64,000 bases of DNA from Alloalcanivorax xenomutans. Lineage in GTDB: Bacteria; Pseudomonadota; Gammaproteobacteria; Pseudomonadales; Alcanivoracaceae. The stretch lies in assembly GCF_900217905.1 (NCBI RefSeq), contig NZ_OBMO01000002.1, positions 186,922 to 250,921 on the forward strand. The letters are read 5' to 3'. Each line of letters begins with the position of its first letter. Position 1 is the stretch's first letter. Below, piece after piece: positions 52,762 through 62,258 of the stretch. The translations under genes were made by a program, and so were the position numbers. Under the pieces are notes generated by a model. The model saw only the letters and a program-made list of their open reading frames with translations, was not told the DNA's origin and did no database searches.

Positions 52762-55461
52762 ATGGGGCTTCGCTGGTTTATGTCGATGGCCGGGCTGCTG
52801 CTGGCTTTCGCCGGCCAGGCCAACGCGGCCACCGAAACCACCTGCGCCCGGGAACAACGGCAGTTGGAGCAATGGGAACAGCAAACCGTCAGCATGGATC
52901 GGCAGGTGGAGCCCCTGCAGCGTTTGCTGGACGGAACGCCCATTGCTCCGGACACGTTGAATCAGGCGCTTGGCGCACCGGCGGACGCCGCCAACCGGCC
53001 TCCGCCCGGCCCCATTACGCCACCCTCGCTGAGCTGCGAACAATTGGAGGAGAGCCTCAATCAGGCGGTTACCGAACGCCGTGGCGTCCGCGCCCTGCTT
53101 GATGACCAACGCGACCAATGGTTTTCCCTGTCCCGTCAGGAACGCGCCGCCGCATTGGCGTTGCTTGAGGAATACCAGTCCCTGACGGCCCTGGAAACCG
53201 ATCCGCTGGTCCCCTCCGGGCCATTGCGTGATCATCTCACCGCGCTGATCGCCCTGCTCCCGCCCTTGCGCAACCAACCGGCCAACGCGGCCCGCCAGCT
53301 CGACGTTCTCTGGCCGCCGCCGGTGGCGGACATCCAGGCGGATATCCCCGCCCCGCAACGTCTGGCGCTATGGCGTCACCACTATGAAACCCGGCGGCAA
53401 CAATTGGCGCTGCGCTCGGGGCTGTGGCAGCGCCAGGGCGTGCTGCGACTGTGGCTCAGCTACGCGCCGGCGGAGTGGCTCCCGCTGCTCGGCCTGGAGG
53501 CACGGATGACCGTCGACCGCCTCCATCAGGGTTTGGCGCAGACCTACCGGGAATGGACTCTGAACCGGGAGATACGCCATTACACCCCGCTGGTCAGCAA
53601 TGCTCTGGCGGTGATACTCGGTCTCGCCATCCTGGCGCTGGTGATGAAACTGGGCCGGCGCGGCCGCCGTGCCCTGCTTCGCCTGCATGAGCGTCTGGTT
53701 TCCCGGGCTGGCCAGAAGCGCTGGCTGTGGAACGCCAGCCGGCTGCTCAGCGGCATCGCGCCCCTGGTGCCCTGGCTGCTGCTCTGGCTGGTGATCCATC
53801 TGCTGGCACCGTTGCTCGATTCCCCGTCCACCCAGGTGGTGCGCTGGCTGTTGCCACTGGCACGCCTGTATGTGCTGTTCGGTCTGCTGTGGTTATTCGG
53901 GGAATGGCTGGTGTTCCGGGTTTGCCAGAGCGCCCACAGCTATCTCAACGATGCCCAGATCACCGAGGCCAGCGCTCTGGCCCGCCGTCAGGCACTGTGG
54001 ATGATGCTGCCGTGGGCGCTATGGTTCGCGGTGGACCGGCTGATTGGCCAATCTCTTATCGGTTTGCTCTGCACGGTGCTGGTGGGAGTGTGTCTTTATA
54101 TCGCCACCGGCCGGCTGCTGGCGTTCCGCCGTGATGATTATCTGCTGTGTTTACAGAATATTCTGCCATCGGTCCTGGATCCGGTGGCGGAGCGCCTGCT
54201 CAAGGGCCTGCGTTTTGGCTGGACCGCACCGGTGCTGTTACCGGTGGCGCTGGTGAATTTTCTGTTTCATTACCTGGACATGCTGCTCGGTGAACTGGAT
54301 TGGTACCTGCGCCTCAAGGCGCGCTGGTTCCGGTTACGCACCAAAGGGGTCGGAGAGGATGAGGAGCCGGTTCGGGAAGACACCAGCGAGGCCGGAAAGG
54401 AATATCAAAAGTGGTTCGCCAATCAGTTGCCGGACGACCAGGAAACCCCGTTTATCGACACCGGCCTGCTCAATGCGATGATCAAGGCGGTGGAGCAATG
54501 GCATTCTGAAAGCGTGGAAGAAAACGCTTTGCTGGTGACCGGCGAAAAGGGCAGTGGTAAAAGCATGGCCATGCGCAAGCTGGTCAGCAAAATGGAAAAA
54601 GAACAACCGGACCTGCGCCTGGTGACGGTATCGGTGCCGCCGCGCACGGTGACACCGGAAGCGGTGACCTCGATGATCGCCGACGCTCTCGGCGAATCCC
54701 TGGACGAAGGCCCCGCCAGCCTGGTAAAGAACGACGAGCAGCGCCCGCCCACCCTGCTGATCCTGGACGAAACGCAAAACTGCTTCCTCGCCCGTATCGG
54801 CGGGCTGGAAGGCTGGCAGACCTTGCTCACGCTCACCAACGCCCGTCTGGATAACCTGTTCTGGCTGGTATTGATCAACAACCAGAGCTGGTCCTATCTC
54901 TCCAATGTGTTCGGCCGTGACTACCAGTTCCGCCGGGTCATCAAGGTGAAACGCTGGGATCAAAGCGAGATCCGCTCACTGATCCTGTCACGCCACCACC
55001 TCAGCAAGCAGAAGCTGCGCTACGATGATCTGCTGCTGTCCTCGCGGGGTCCGGAGGCCGGCAATATGCGCAATGCGGAACAGCGCTATTTCAGTTTGCT
55101 GTGGGACGCCTGTGGCGGCAACCCGATGGTCGCGCTGAAACTGTGGCTGACATCGATCAAGGTCACCCCCCGGCAGGTGCTGGTGGGCCTGCCGGCACAG
55201 CCTTCGTCGGCACTGGCCGCCGGCCAGTCCGGCGATTCCCTGATGTTCGTCTACGCCGCCATCGTCAGCCATGAGAATCTGTCCGGCGATGAAATCGTCG
55301 CTGTCACCGATCTCTCCGAGAATGTAGTGCGTTCCGCGCTCAAGGCAGGCCAGGACGCCGGGTTCATCTATAAGGGGGAAGACAGCCGCTACCGGGTGGT
55401 GCCGATGTGGTATCGCACCGTGATCAATCAACTGAACAGGAAGAATCTGCTCCATGAATGA
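52762..55461 (+). CDS. Membrane-anchored AAA-type ATPase with periplasmic domain and winged helix
   Basis: An 899-residue protein unlike standard families. In order: a signal sequence (residues 1-22); a periplasmic, coiled-coil-rich region to about 265 with two cysteines (C28, C92); about six membrane segments between 279 and 506; a cytoplasmic ExeA-like AAA domain with Walker A GEKGSGKS (594-601) and Walker B LLILDE (665-670); and a C-terminal winged helix (about 840-890, ENVVRSALKAGQDAGFIYKGEDSRYRVV). The periplasmic plus membrane plan resembles the N-terminal part of large MscS channels such as MscK, but the pore domain is missing. It is encoded instead by the next gene, which overlaps by eight bases. 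A nucleotide-driven partner of that channel is proposed. AAGGAG precedes the ATG. Confidence 0.8.
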   Translation: MGLRWFMSMAGLLLAFAGQANAATETTCAREQRQLEQWEQQTVSMDRQVEPLQRLLDGTPIAPDTLNQALGAPADAANRPPPGPITPPSLSCEQLEESLNQAVTERRGVRALLDDQRDQWFSLSRQERAAALALLEEYQSLTALETDPLVPSGPLRDHLTALIALLPPLRNQPANAARQLDVLWPPPVADIQADIPAPQRLALWRHHYETRRQQLALRSGLWQRQGVLRLWLSYAPAEWLPLLGLEARMTVDRLHQGLAQTYREWTLNREIRHYTPLVSNALAVILGLAILALVMKLGRRGRRALLRLHERLVSRAGQKRWLWNASRLLSGIAPLVPWLLLWLVIHLLAPLLDSPSTQVVRWLLPLARLYVLFGLLWLFGEWLVFRVCQSAHSYLNDAQITEASALARRQALWMMLPWALWFAVDRLIGQSLIGLLCTVLVGVCLYIATGRLLAFRRDDYLLCLQNILPSVLDPVAERLLKGLRFGWTAPVLLPVALVNFLFHYLDMLLGELDWYLRLKARWFRLRTKGVGEDEEPVREDTSEAGKEYQKWFANQLPDDQETPFIDTGLLNAMIKAVEQWHSESVEENALLVTGEKGSGKSMAMRKLVSKMEKEQPDLRLVTVSVPPRTVTPEAVTSMIADALGESLDEGPASLVKNDEQRPPTLLILDETQNCFLARIGGLEGWQTLLTLTNARLDNLFWLVLINNQSWSYLSNVFGRDYQFRRVIKVKRWDQSEIRSLILSRHHLSKQKLRYDDLLLSSRGPEAGNMRNAEQRYFSLLWDACGGNPMVALKLWLTSIKVTPRQVLVGLPAQPSSALAAGQSGDSLMFVYAAIVSHENLSGDEIVAVTDLSENVVRSALKAGQDAGFIYKGEDSRYRVVPMWYRTVINQLNRKNLLHE

Positions 55462-56272
55462 GAACGGCGACATTGTCAGCGACCTGGCGGTGGTGATCGA
55501 CCTGTTCAACGCCTACGCCATACTGCTGCTGATTCTCGGCGGGCTGTTTCTGTGGGCGCTCAATTGGGGGCTGAACCGGCTCGGCCATTCCCTGATGGAA
55601 CGGTTGCCCAGCCGCCGCTTCCTGATTCTCCAGTTCATCACGCTGGTCAGCTTTCTGATTTACACGCTCGGTACCGGCGCCCTCATCCTCGGCGTTCTGA
55701 ACCCGCCCAGGGAGTTCATTCTGGCCGCCGCCGGTTCCTTGGCGGTGGCGCTGGGTTTCGCTCTCAAGGATGTGGTGGCATCGCTGGTGGCCGGACTGCT
55801 GCTGTTGTTCGACCGGCCATTTCAAGTGGGCGACCGGGTGCAGTTCGGCGATACCTACGGCGAGATCGTGGCCATAGGTTTGCGCGCGGTGCGGCTGCAG
55901 ACCCTGGACGACAATCTGGTCACCATCCCCAACTCCCTGTTCATTACCGACGCCGTCGCCTCCGGCAATGCCGGCGCCCTGGATATGATGGTGGTGTCGG
56001 ACTTTCATGTCGCCCTGGACGCGGATCTGGAGCAGATTGAAGCGCTGATTCGCGAAGTGGTGGTCACCAGCCGCTACGCTTATCTGAAAAAACCGGTGAC
56101 CTTCGCCATCGAAGAAGTGGAAATCGGCAATGCCCTGGCGATCCGTTTCCGCACCAAGGCGTATGTCCTGGACGTGCGCTACGAGACCGCCTTCCGCAGC
56201 GACGTGGTGGTGCGCGTCACCACGTTGCTCAAGGAGCGCGGGATTCCCCGCCCGCGCATCCTGCGTGGCTGA
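55454..56272 (+). CDS. MscS-type mechanosensitive channel
   Basis: A 272-residue channel, near the length of E. coli MscS. Two membrane segments (about 17-40 and 58-82) precede the pore helix REFILAAAGSLAVALGFALKDVVASLVAGLLLLF (about 86-119), then the beta domain DRPFQVGDRVQFGDTYGEIVAIGLRAVRLQTLDDNLVTIPNS and a cytoplasmic cage domain. AGGAAG precedes the ATG, which lies inside the end of the ATPase gene, so translation is coupled. Small MscS proteins normally stand alone; obligate pairing with a membrane ATPase is unusual and suggests gating or assembly by that partner. Confidence 0.93.
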   Translation: MNENGDIVSDLAVVIDLFNAYAILLLILGGLFLWALNWGLNRLGHSLMERLPSRRFLILQFITLVSFLIYTLGTGALILGVLNPPREFILAAAGSLAVALGFALKDVVASLVAGLLLLFDRPFQVGDRVQFGDTYGEIVAIGLRAVRLQTLDDNLVTIPNSLFITDAVASGNAGALDMMVVSDFHVALDADLEQIEALIREVVVTSRYAYLKKPVTFAIEEVEIGNALAIRFRTKAYVLDVRYETAFRSDVVVRVTTLLKERGIPRPRILRG

Positions 56273-56360
56273 CGGTAAGGTGGTTGACGTGAATTGCACT
56301 TGCCGGTCAGCGGGACAAACCGACAATGGGAGCCAGTCTGTTCCCGGAACCGTCCCGACC

Positions 56361-57353
56361 ATGCTCATCGATGCCACCATGTCCCGCCAGAACTTCCATC
56401 ATGTGGTAGCGGCCCTGGATGCACGCGTGCCTGGCGGGAGGCTGGATCAGGCGCTCAACGAGTACCATTTGGAACGCTGTACCGAAGCGGAGCGGATCAA
56501 TCATTGGCGTTGCGCCGATCTGACCGCCCGGCTTGCCGATCAGCAGGGCGATCCGGCACTGCTGGCCCGGGGGTTTCAGGCGCTGGAACAACAGCGCCGG
56601 CTGTTCCCCGGCCTGTCGCCGATCCCCGGCGACATTCTGGACCGGGTCAACCAGTACCAGCGCTACCTGTGCCTGCATTCGGAGCTTGGTGATTACCGTC
56701 TGCGGATCGGCGCCGAGGAAAGCAGCCTGCAGCTGTTCCGCCGCCCCGGCTTCGAGAGTTACGACGGCCAGGCCCTGGCATTGCTGTATTCCACCTGCCG
56801 CCTGTTGGAACGCGGCGGCCCCTTGCGCATACGGCGCGTGACTCTGCGCGCCCGCCATGGCGAACGGGGCCGCCGGGATCTGGAAGCGCTGCTGGGCGTA
56901 CCGGTCAGTTGCGGGGAAGAGCAGGACGGCGTGGTCTTCAGCAACGCCCACCTGCTGCAACCTTCCGCCACGGCCGGCAGTCTCGACGCCCTTGGCCAGC
57001 GTGAGCGGCAACTGCGGCGCATGCAACCCGGCCTCGGTTGGAGCGACTCGGTGCGCGGCCTGCTGCCGACCGTGGTGGGGCTGCCGGGCAAGCCGCTGGC
57101 GCTGTGCGCCTCGCTACTGGCGGTGAGCGAACGCACCCTGCAACGGCGAGTGGAAGCGGAGGGGCAGGATTTCCGCTCCCTCCTCAGTGACAGCCGCCGG
57201 CAACTGGCGCTGACACTGATGCCCTGGCGCGATCTCACCACCGAGCAACTGGCGGTGCGGCTCGGTTACAGTCAGACAGCGCAGTTTTATCGCGCCTTCC
57301 GCGACTGGTTCGGTGAATCACCGGGCCGCAAACGCGTGGCCATGTACGGTTGA
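56361..57353 (+). CDS. AraC-family regulator
   Basis: A 330-residue regulator of the Arabinose_bd type with a C-terminal helix-turn-helix (LALCASLLAVSERTLQRRVEAEGQDFRSLLSDSRRQLAL...TTEQLAVRLGYSQTAQFYRAFRDWFGESPGRKR). The reading frame is open back to 56130 inside the MscS gene, but ATG 56361 begins the recognisable protein and has GGAA upstream. It precedes a serine hydrolase gene on the same strand and is its likely regulator. Confidence 0.86.
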   Translation: MLIDATMSRQNFHHVVAALDARVPGGRLDQALNEYHLERCTEAERINHWRCADLTARLADQQGDPALLARGFQALEQQRRLFPGLSPIPGDILDRVNQYQRYLCLHSELGDYRLRIGAEESSLQLFRRPGFESYDGQALALLYSTCRLLERGGPLRIRRVTLRARHGERGRRDLEALLGVPVSCGEEQDGVVFSNAHLLQPSATAGSLDALGQRERQLRRMQPGLGWSDSVRGLLPTVVGLPGKPLALCASLLAVSERTLQRRVEAEGQDFRSLLSDSRRQLALTLMPWRDLTTEQLAVRLGYSQTAQFYRAFRDWFGESPGRKRVAMYG

Positions 57354-57407
57354 GTGATCCTGTTCACCCCGGGAGCCAATAAGGATTAAAACCATCGGGA
57401 GAACACC

Positions 57408-58706
57408 ATGTTACAAAGCCTCCGTTACGGCTTGGCGGCCACGGCCCTGTTGATCACCAGCCAGAGCCATGCCGACACACCTCAACTGCCGCCACCGGAA
57501 AGCACCTCTTTGTCCAAACTGCAACTGATGCAGGGCTTCCCTCCACCGCCGGACAAGCTGGTCACCCAGGCTAATTTCAACCGTTTCCCCAATGGCCGCT
57601 GGGCACTGCATCACATGCGCGAACTGCAACCCTCACGGGGCATCGCCCGCGATCCGCTGGCGGATGTGGCAAAGTTGAAGTACAAGGACCGCGGTCTGGG
57701 CGATCTCCGTTTCGACGACGGCAGCGGCCAGACCACCACCGTTTCCGAATGGCTTCGCGACACCTATACCGACGCTTTCATCGTACTGCACAAGGGACGG
57801 GTGGTGTACGAGACCTACGCCGATGGCATGGATGATCAGGATCAGCACATCCTGTGGTCCGTTACCAAATCAGTCACCGGCTTGCTGGCCGCCGACATGA
57901 TTCAACGTGGCGAGCTGGACCCGGACGCCACCGTGGCCCATTACGTGCCGGAACTGAAAGACAGTGCCTGGGGTGACGCCACCGTACAACAGGTACTGGA
58001 TATGACCGCCGCGGTGCGTTACCGCGAGGACTACAAGGACTTCACCTCCGACGTTTACCGCTACGCCTTCTCTTCCGGCATTCTGCCAAAACCGAAAAAC
58101 TATCAGGGTCCGGCTTCCCTTTATGAATTTCTCGCCAGCCTGACGGAGAAGAGCGGCGAGCACGGTAAGCAGTTCACCTACCAGACGGTGCAGTCGGAAG
58201 TGGTGGCCTGGATCATCAGCAAGGCCTCCGGGCGGGACTACACCGACCTGCTGTCCGAACGTATCTGGAGCAAGCTGGGCGCCGAACGGGATGCCTATGT
58301 TCTGGTGGATCCCCACGGCACACCGCTGGCCGGCGGCGGCATGAACGCTACTTTGCGCGACCTCGCCCGCTTCGCCGAAATGGTGCGCCGCAAAGGCCAT
58401 TACAATGGTGAGCAGATGGTCAGCAAGGCCGCCATCGAGGACATCTTCAAAGGTGGCGAGCGATCCAAATTCGAAGGCGGTGGTCTGGATTTCCGTCGGG
58501 GGCAGTCCTACCACAATCAGTGGTATCAGACCCACAACGACCATGGCGCCTTACAGGCCGCCGGCATCCATGGCCAGATGATTCATATCGATCCGCAAGC
58601 GGAACTGGTGGTGGTGAAGTTCTCTTCTCACCCGGTGGCCAGCTCCAGCTTTACCTATACCTCCACCACGGCGGCCCTCGACGCCATCACCGAAGCTCTG
58701 CAATAA
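57408..58706 (+). CDS. Exported serine hydrolase, class C beta-lactamase fold
   Basis: A 432-residue protein with an N-terminal signal (LAATALLITSQSHA). The catalytic S-x-x-K is SVTK at residues 151-154 (ILWSVTKSVTGLLAADMI), and GGMNATLRDLARFAEMV and QAAGIHGQMIHIDP are the later conserved blocks. Relatives include esterases, 6-aminohexanoate-dimer hydrolases and peptidases; an antibiotic lactamase is less likely. A strong terminator follows. Confidence 0.88.
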   Translation: MLQSLRYGLAATALLITSQSHADTPQLPPPESTSLSKLQLMQGFPPPPDKLVTQANFNRFPNGRWALHHMRELQPSRGIARDPLADVAKLKYKDRGLGDLRFDDGSGQTTTVSEWLRDTYTDAFIVLHKGRVVYETYADGMDDQDQHILWSVTKSVTGLLAADMIQRGELDPDATVAHYVPELKDSAWGDATVQQVLDMTAAVRYREDYKDFTSDVYRYAFSSGILPKPKNYQGPASLYEFLASLTEKSGEHGKQFTYQTVQSEVVAWIISKASGRDYTDLLSERIWSKLGAERDAYVLVDPHGTPLAGGGMNATLRDLARFAEMVRRKGHYNGEQMVSKAAIEDIFKGGERSKFEGGGLDFRRGQSYHNQWYQTHNDHGALQAAGIHGQMIHIDPQAELVVVKFSSHPVASSSFTYTSTTAALDAITEALQ

Positions 58707-58714
58707 CGACGATG

Positions 58715-58743
58715 GCCGGCGGCAACTCCGCCGGCTATTTTTT
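58715..58743 (+). terminator. Rho-independent terminator after the serine hydrolase
   Basis: An 8-bp stem GCCGGCGG / CCGCCGGC with a 5-base loop, followed by TATTTTTT. It also lies at the 3' end of the convergent PF10118 gene. Confidence 0.88.
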
Positions 58744-58746
58744 GCT

Positions 58747-59610
58747 TTAGCCGACGCCCTGAAGCTCCGGACGATCAAGCATCCGAGACAGCTTTTTCAG
58801 CGCCTGTTCACGTACCGCGCGGCTGTCCTTTTTTTCCGGATGGAAAGATGGCTTGTAATACGCCACATAGGACCGTCCGAGGCGCCGGAGCCAACCCGGC
58901 CGGCCGAACAACCAGTTCAGCCCGTTCCCCACGGAACGAAGATCCCGTTTATCGTCCATACCCTGACGCAACTGGATATAGTGAAAAATGGTGAAGCCGA
59001 TGAATTCCACCGTGGTCAGCGCCATTTCCGAAGTGCGAATCCAGTAGCTGCCGACCTGATCCGCGTATACGTCGTAGGCCACCGCCTTATGCTCACTTTC
59101 CTCCACTGCGTGCCATAGCCAAAGAGGCAGCATGCGTTCGTCCATGCCTTCGAGAAACTCCGGGTTTTCCAGAATCAGCTCCGCCAGCATGGCGGTGAAA
59201 TGTTCCAACGCGCAGGTCTTGGCCAATTGCCGCTCCGGAGACAGATTCTTGGCGATCCACTTCATGCCATTGTGCACGAAGTCATGCACCTTGCGGGTCG
59301 GCACACCCTTTTCTTCCATGAAGTCATTGAACGCTTCGTGCTCCTTGCCGTGGTGCGCCTCCTGGCCGATAAATCCCTTCACTCGCTCACGCAGATCCGG
59401 ATCGGAGATTTGCTTTTGATAGTGGCGCACGGCGCGGACGAAGAAACGCTCGCCCTCAGGGAAGGTGCAGGACAAGGCCGTCAGCAGCATGGTTTTGAAC
59501 TGATCGTCGGCGAACCAGTAGCGCGACATGGACGGATCGAACTCGAAATCCATGCGGCGCGGCTGGATGTCGCTGGCATTGGTCCGCATGGCGGTCATTT
59601 TGGTGTTCAT
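58747..59610 (-). CDS. PF10118 metal-dependent hydrolase-like (diiron fold) protein
   Basis: A 287-residue helical protein. Conserved acids and histidines sit in the ferritin-like pattern FPEGERFFVRAVRHY, FIGQEAHHGKEHEAFN, LEHFTAMLAELIL and HAVEESEHKAVAYDVY, as in PF10118 proteins. The family is labelled metal-dependent hydrolase, but the E/EAxxH/ExxH spacing suggests a diiron site and possibly oxygen chemistry. GGGAG precedes the ATG. Physiological role not established; common in lipid-degrading bacteria. Confidence 0.87.
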   Translation of the reverse strand: MNTKMTAMRTNASDIQPRRMDFEFDPSMSRYWFADDQFKTMLLTALSCTFPEGERFFVRAVRHYQKQISDPDLRERVKGFIGQEAHHGKEHEAFNDFMEEKGVPTRKVHDFVHNGMKWIAKNLSPERQLAKTCALEHFTAMLAELILENPEFLEGMDERMLPLWLWHAVEESEHKAVAYDVYADQVGSYWIRTSEMALTTVEFIGFTIFHYIQLRQGMDDKRDLRSVGNGLNWLFGRPGWLRRLGRSYVAYYKPSFHPEKKDSRAVREQALKKLSRMLDRPELQGVG

Positions 59611-59763
59611 GCCCGGTCTCCCGATGAACTTCTCGAATGGCCTTCACTATGCGATCACGGCGATTCGGCACGCCAGTGCCGCTTGTGCCATTTTGCCCTG
59701 CCCGGAATGCCAAAAACGGCCTGGCGGACGCCGGGCGCCAGCCGATCAGGGTCCATGAGCGGT

Positions 59764-59793
59764 GCTACGAAGCCCCTACAGCGGCTCCGTAGC
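59764..59793. repeat. Degenerate REP-related palindrome
   Basis: A 30-base imperfect palindrome bounded by GCTACGAAGCC and GGCTCCGTAGC. Its complement, GCTACGGAGCCGCTGTAGGG, closely matches the loop and right-arm junction of the REP-like element at 11145-11214 (GCTACGAAGCCGCTGTGGG). Confidence 0.5.
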
Positions 59794-59843
59794 CCTTTCG
59801 GTAGGAAACGGTTTCAGACTGATAAGTGAATGAGGCTCACCAC

Positions 59844-59869
59844 AAAAAAAGGCCGGCGGGGAGCCGGCC
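59844..59869 (-). terminator. Rho-independent terminator of the peroxiredoxin gene
   Basis: On the minus strand a 7-bp stem GGCCGGC / GCCGGCC with a 5-base loop is followed by seven T residues. Confidence 0.9.
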
Positions 59870-59946
59870 GAGGAAGGGGAAGTCACTTGGGGAAAACAGT
59901 GGGCGCGCGTCCTTGTGCGCCGCTACCCGGTGAGCGCGGGTAAGGG

Positions 59947-60690
59947 TCAGGAAACGGCGGCCGCCAGCCACTGTTCCAATTCATCGGCGCCGCCAATACG
60001 TTCGCCTTCAATATAGACCTGCGGGGTGGTACCGGCGCCGGTCACCGCCGCCAGGGTGCTGTAGCTGAGGCCACGGCTGCCCAGCTCGATTTCCTCAAAG
60101 CTGTAACCCGCCTCTCGCAGCGCGTTCTTGGCGCGGGCACAGTGTGGGCAACCCGGTTTGCTGAATACCGTCACCCGCTTGGGCAACGCCGCCTCGCCAT
60201 TGATATAACCCAGCATGGTGTCGGCGTCGGAGACTTCGAACGGGTCACCGGGCTGGTCCGGCTCGATGAACATCTTGTCGATCACGCCGTCCTTCACCAG
60301 CATCGAGTAACGCCAGCTGCGGGAACCGAAACCCAGCTCCTTCTTGCCCACCAGCATGCCCATCTTCTCGGTGAACTCGGCGTTGCCATCGGGAATAAAG
60401 CGAATGTTCTCCGCTGCCTGGTCGCCGGCCCAGGCGTCCATGACAAAGGCGTCGTTAACGGACAGGCACAGAATGTCGTCCACGCCATTGCTTTTGAACA
60501 CCGGCGCCAGCTCGTTGTAGCGCGGCAGGTGAGTGGAGGAGCAGGTCGGCGTGAAAGCCCCCGGCAACGCGAATACCACCACCGTCTTGCCCTGGAACAG
60601 GTCCGTGGTGGTCACGTCCCGCCATTCATTGCCTTCCCGGGTGCGGAAGGTGACTTCCGGAACACGCTGGCCTTCCCGATTGCTCAACAT
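59947..60690 (-). CDS. Peroxiredoxin-5/glutaredoxin fusion protein
   Basis: A 247-residue hybrid. The N-terminal Prx5 domain has its peroxidatic cysteine at C50 ([18 protein letters not shown]); the C-terminal glutaredoxin domain has CPHC ([19 protein letters not shown]) and [14 protein letters not shown]. It reduces hydroperoxides using glutathione, with both steps in one chain. The ATG at 60690 is preferred over GTG 60696 because of GGAG spacing. An OxyR-type site lies about 76-112 bases upstream, and a strong terminator follows, so it is a single-gene peroxide-response unit. Confidence 0.95.
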   Translation of the reverse strand: MLSNREGQRVPEVTFRTREGNEWRDVTTTDLFQGKTVVVFALPGAFTPTCSSTHLPRYNELAPVFKSNGVDDILCLSVNDAFVMDAWAGDQAAENIRFIPDGNAEFTEKMGMLVGKKELGFGSRSWRYSMLVKDGVIDKMFIEPDQPGDPFEVSDADTMLGYINGEAALPKRVTVFSKPGCPHCARAKNALREAGYSFEEIELGSRGLSYSTLAAVTGAGTTPQVYIEGERIGGADELEQWLAAAVS

Positions 60691-60765
60691 GGACACTCTC
60701 CTCGTCTTTCATTCATTACGTCTCTGATAGACAAGGAGCATAAAGACAGAGTCTTAATTAATAAA

Positions 60766-60802
60766 AACGTTTGCCTCTATTTTTGCCATAGCCCTTAACT
60801 AT
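60766..60802 (-). promoter_or_regulatory. OxyR binding site
   Basis: On the minus strand the sequence reads ATAG-N7-CTAT-N7-ATAG-N7-CGTT. The OxyR consensus is ATAG-N7-CTAT-N7-ATAG-N7-CTAT, so three of four tetramers are perfect with exact spacing. It lies directly upstream of the peroxiredoxin-glutaredoxin gene. Confidence 0.85.
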
Positions 60803-60820
60803 GCGAACACGACTGGCTGG

Positions 60821-62242
60821 CTATTCGCCGGGTTCAGGGCGGGCTATACGCTGGATCACCGGGTCATCCAGGTCCCAGCCGCCGCCTATGGCGGCGGCCA
60901 GTTCCGCCGCTGCCTGCAATTGCTGGCTGGTGATGTCCAGGCGTGAGCGGCGCGCTTCCAGGGTGAGATTCTGCGCCGTGGCCACCTCCAGGAAAGACAC
61001 CATGCCGGCACGGTAGCGGTTGGTGATGACGCTTTCATTCTGTTCCGCCAAGGCCAGCAGCTCATCCTGCTGTTCCGCTTTCTCGCGAAGAATTTGCATC
61101 GTCGCCAGGGCGTCTTCCACATCGCGCAGACTGTCCAGGACGGTCTGTCTGTAGTTCGCCACCTGCTCATCGTACTGGGCCACCGCGATATCGCGGGTGG
61201 CGCGCCGGCGGCCACCATCGAACAATGTCAGCGCCAGTGACGGCCCCACCGACCAGATTCGTTGCGGCGCATCGAACAAGCCCGAGAAGGTGTCATCCTG
61301 CAAAGCGCCATAGGCGCTCAAGGTAAGATCCGGCAACCAGGCGGTCTGGGCCACGCCGATCAGCGCATTGGCCTGGGCCACGCCCCGTTCCGCCACCACC
61401 ACATCCGGGCGGCGCGCGATCAACACCGATGGCAGGGCCGCCGGCAGTGCCGGCAACAACGGCAGATCATCGGTGGCGGCGATGCTGAACGACACCGGCG
61501 CCACGCCCAACAAGGCCGCCAGCGCATTTTCTTCCTGGGCTCGTTGTTGTTGCAGATCATAGAGCTGCGTGCGCAGAGACTGGCGCTGGGTTTCCGCCTG
61601 GATCACATCGGACCGGGACACGATACCGGCGTTGTACTGATTGCGAGTCAACTCCGCCGAGCGATCGTATGCCGCCATGGTCAGTTCGAGAATATCGCGC
61701 TGGCGATCCAGCGCGCGTACCCGAACATAGCCCTGCACCACCGCTACCTGCAGGGTCAGTCGGGCAGCGGCGATGTCGGCGGCGCTGGCGGCCAGACCAG
61801 CACGCTCCGCTTCCACCTGGCGCCGCACCCGCCCCCAAAGATCCGGCGCCCAGCTGATATCCAGACGGCCACTGAACAAGTTGCCGGGATCGGTATCGCT
61901 GCCGCCGCTACGAGTACCGTTCACGGACGCGTCCAGTCGCGGGCTGTACTCACCACGGGCCAGACGCCACTGCGCCTCGGCGGCGCGGAAACGGGCTTCC
62001 GCCTGGGCCAGGGTTTGGCTGGCCTGATCCGCGCGCCGGATCAGATCGGTCAGCACCGGATCGTCAAACGCTTCCCACCAGGTACCCTGGGCCACCCAGG
62101 GTTGCTCCGGCATGGTTCGCCAGCCATCCTGGTATTGGAATCGCGCCGGAATGGCACTCTCCGGCGTGCGATAGTCCGGTCCCAGGGTGCAGCCGGCAAG
62201 GGCCAGCAAGCACAACAGGGAAGTGGCGGATAGACGCATCAT
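60821..62242 (-). CDS. RND efflux outer-membrane lipoprotein (NodT/OprM family)
   Basis: A 473-residue TolC-type channel. The signal MMRLSATSLLCLLALAGC ends in lipobox LAGC, followed by TLGPDYRTP, the family hallmark. It has two internally repeated halves of helices (QTLAQAEARFRAAEAQWRLARGEYSPRLDAS; NALIGVAQTAWLPDLTLSAYGAL). ATG 62242 is preceded by GAGG. It begins 16 bases after the inner-membrane pump gene and completes an RND system whose adaptor gene must lie beyond the window. Confidence 0.93.
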   Translation of the reverse strand: MMRLSATSLLCLLALAGCTLGPDYRTPESAIPARFQYQDGWRTMPEQPWVAQGTWWEAFDDPVLTDLIRRADQASQTLAQAEARFRAAEAQWRLARGEYSPRLDASVNGTRSGGSDTDPGNLFSGRLDISWAPDLWGRVRRQVEAERAGLAASAADIAAARLTLQVAVVQGYVRVRALDRQRDILELTMAAYDRSAELTRNQYNAGIVSRSDVIQAETQRQSLRTQLYDLQQQRAQEENALAALLGVAPVSFSIAATDDLPLLPALPAALPSVLIARRPDVVVAERGVAQANALIGVAQTAWLPDLTLSAYGALQDDTFSGLFDAPQRIWSVGPSLALTLFDGGRRRATRDIAVAQYDEQVANYRQTVLDSLRDVEDALATMQILREKAEQQDELLALAEQNESVITNRYRAGMVSFLEVATAQNLTLEARRSRLDITSQQLQAAAELAAAIGGGWDLDDPVIQRIARPEPGE

Positions 62243-62258
62243 TACAGGCCTCTTCTCT

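Larger units (their letters stand above)
59611..59946. other. Intergenic region, PF10118 gene / peroxiredoxin gene
   Basis: 336 bases without a convincing gene. It contains the promoter of the PF10118 gene, a degenerate palindrome related to the REP-like elements at 59764-59793, and the terminator of the peroxiredoxin gene at 59844-59869. Confidence 0.7.
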
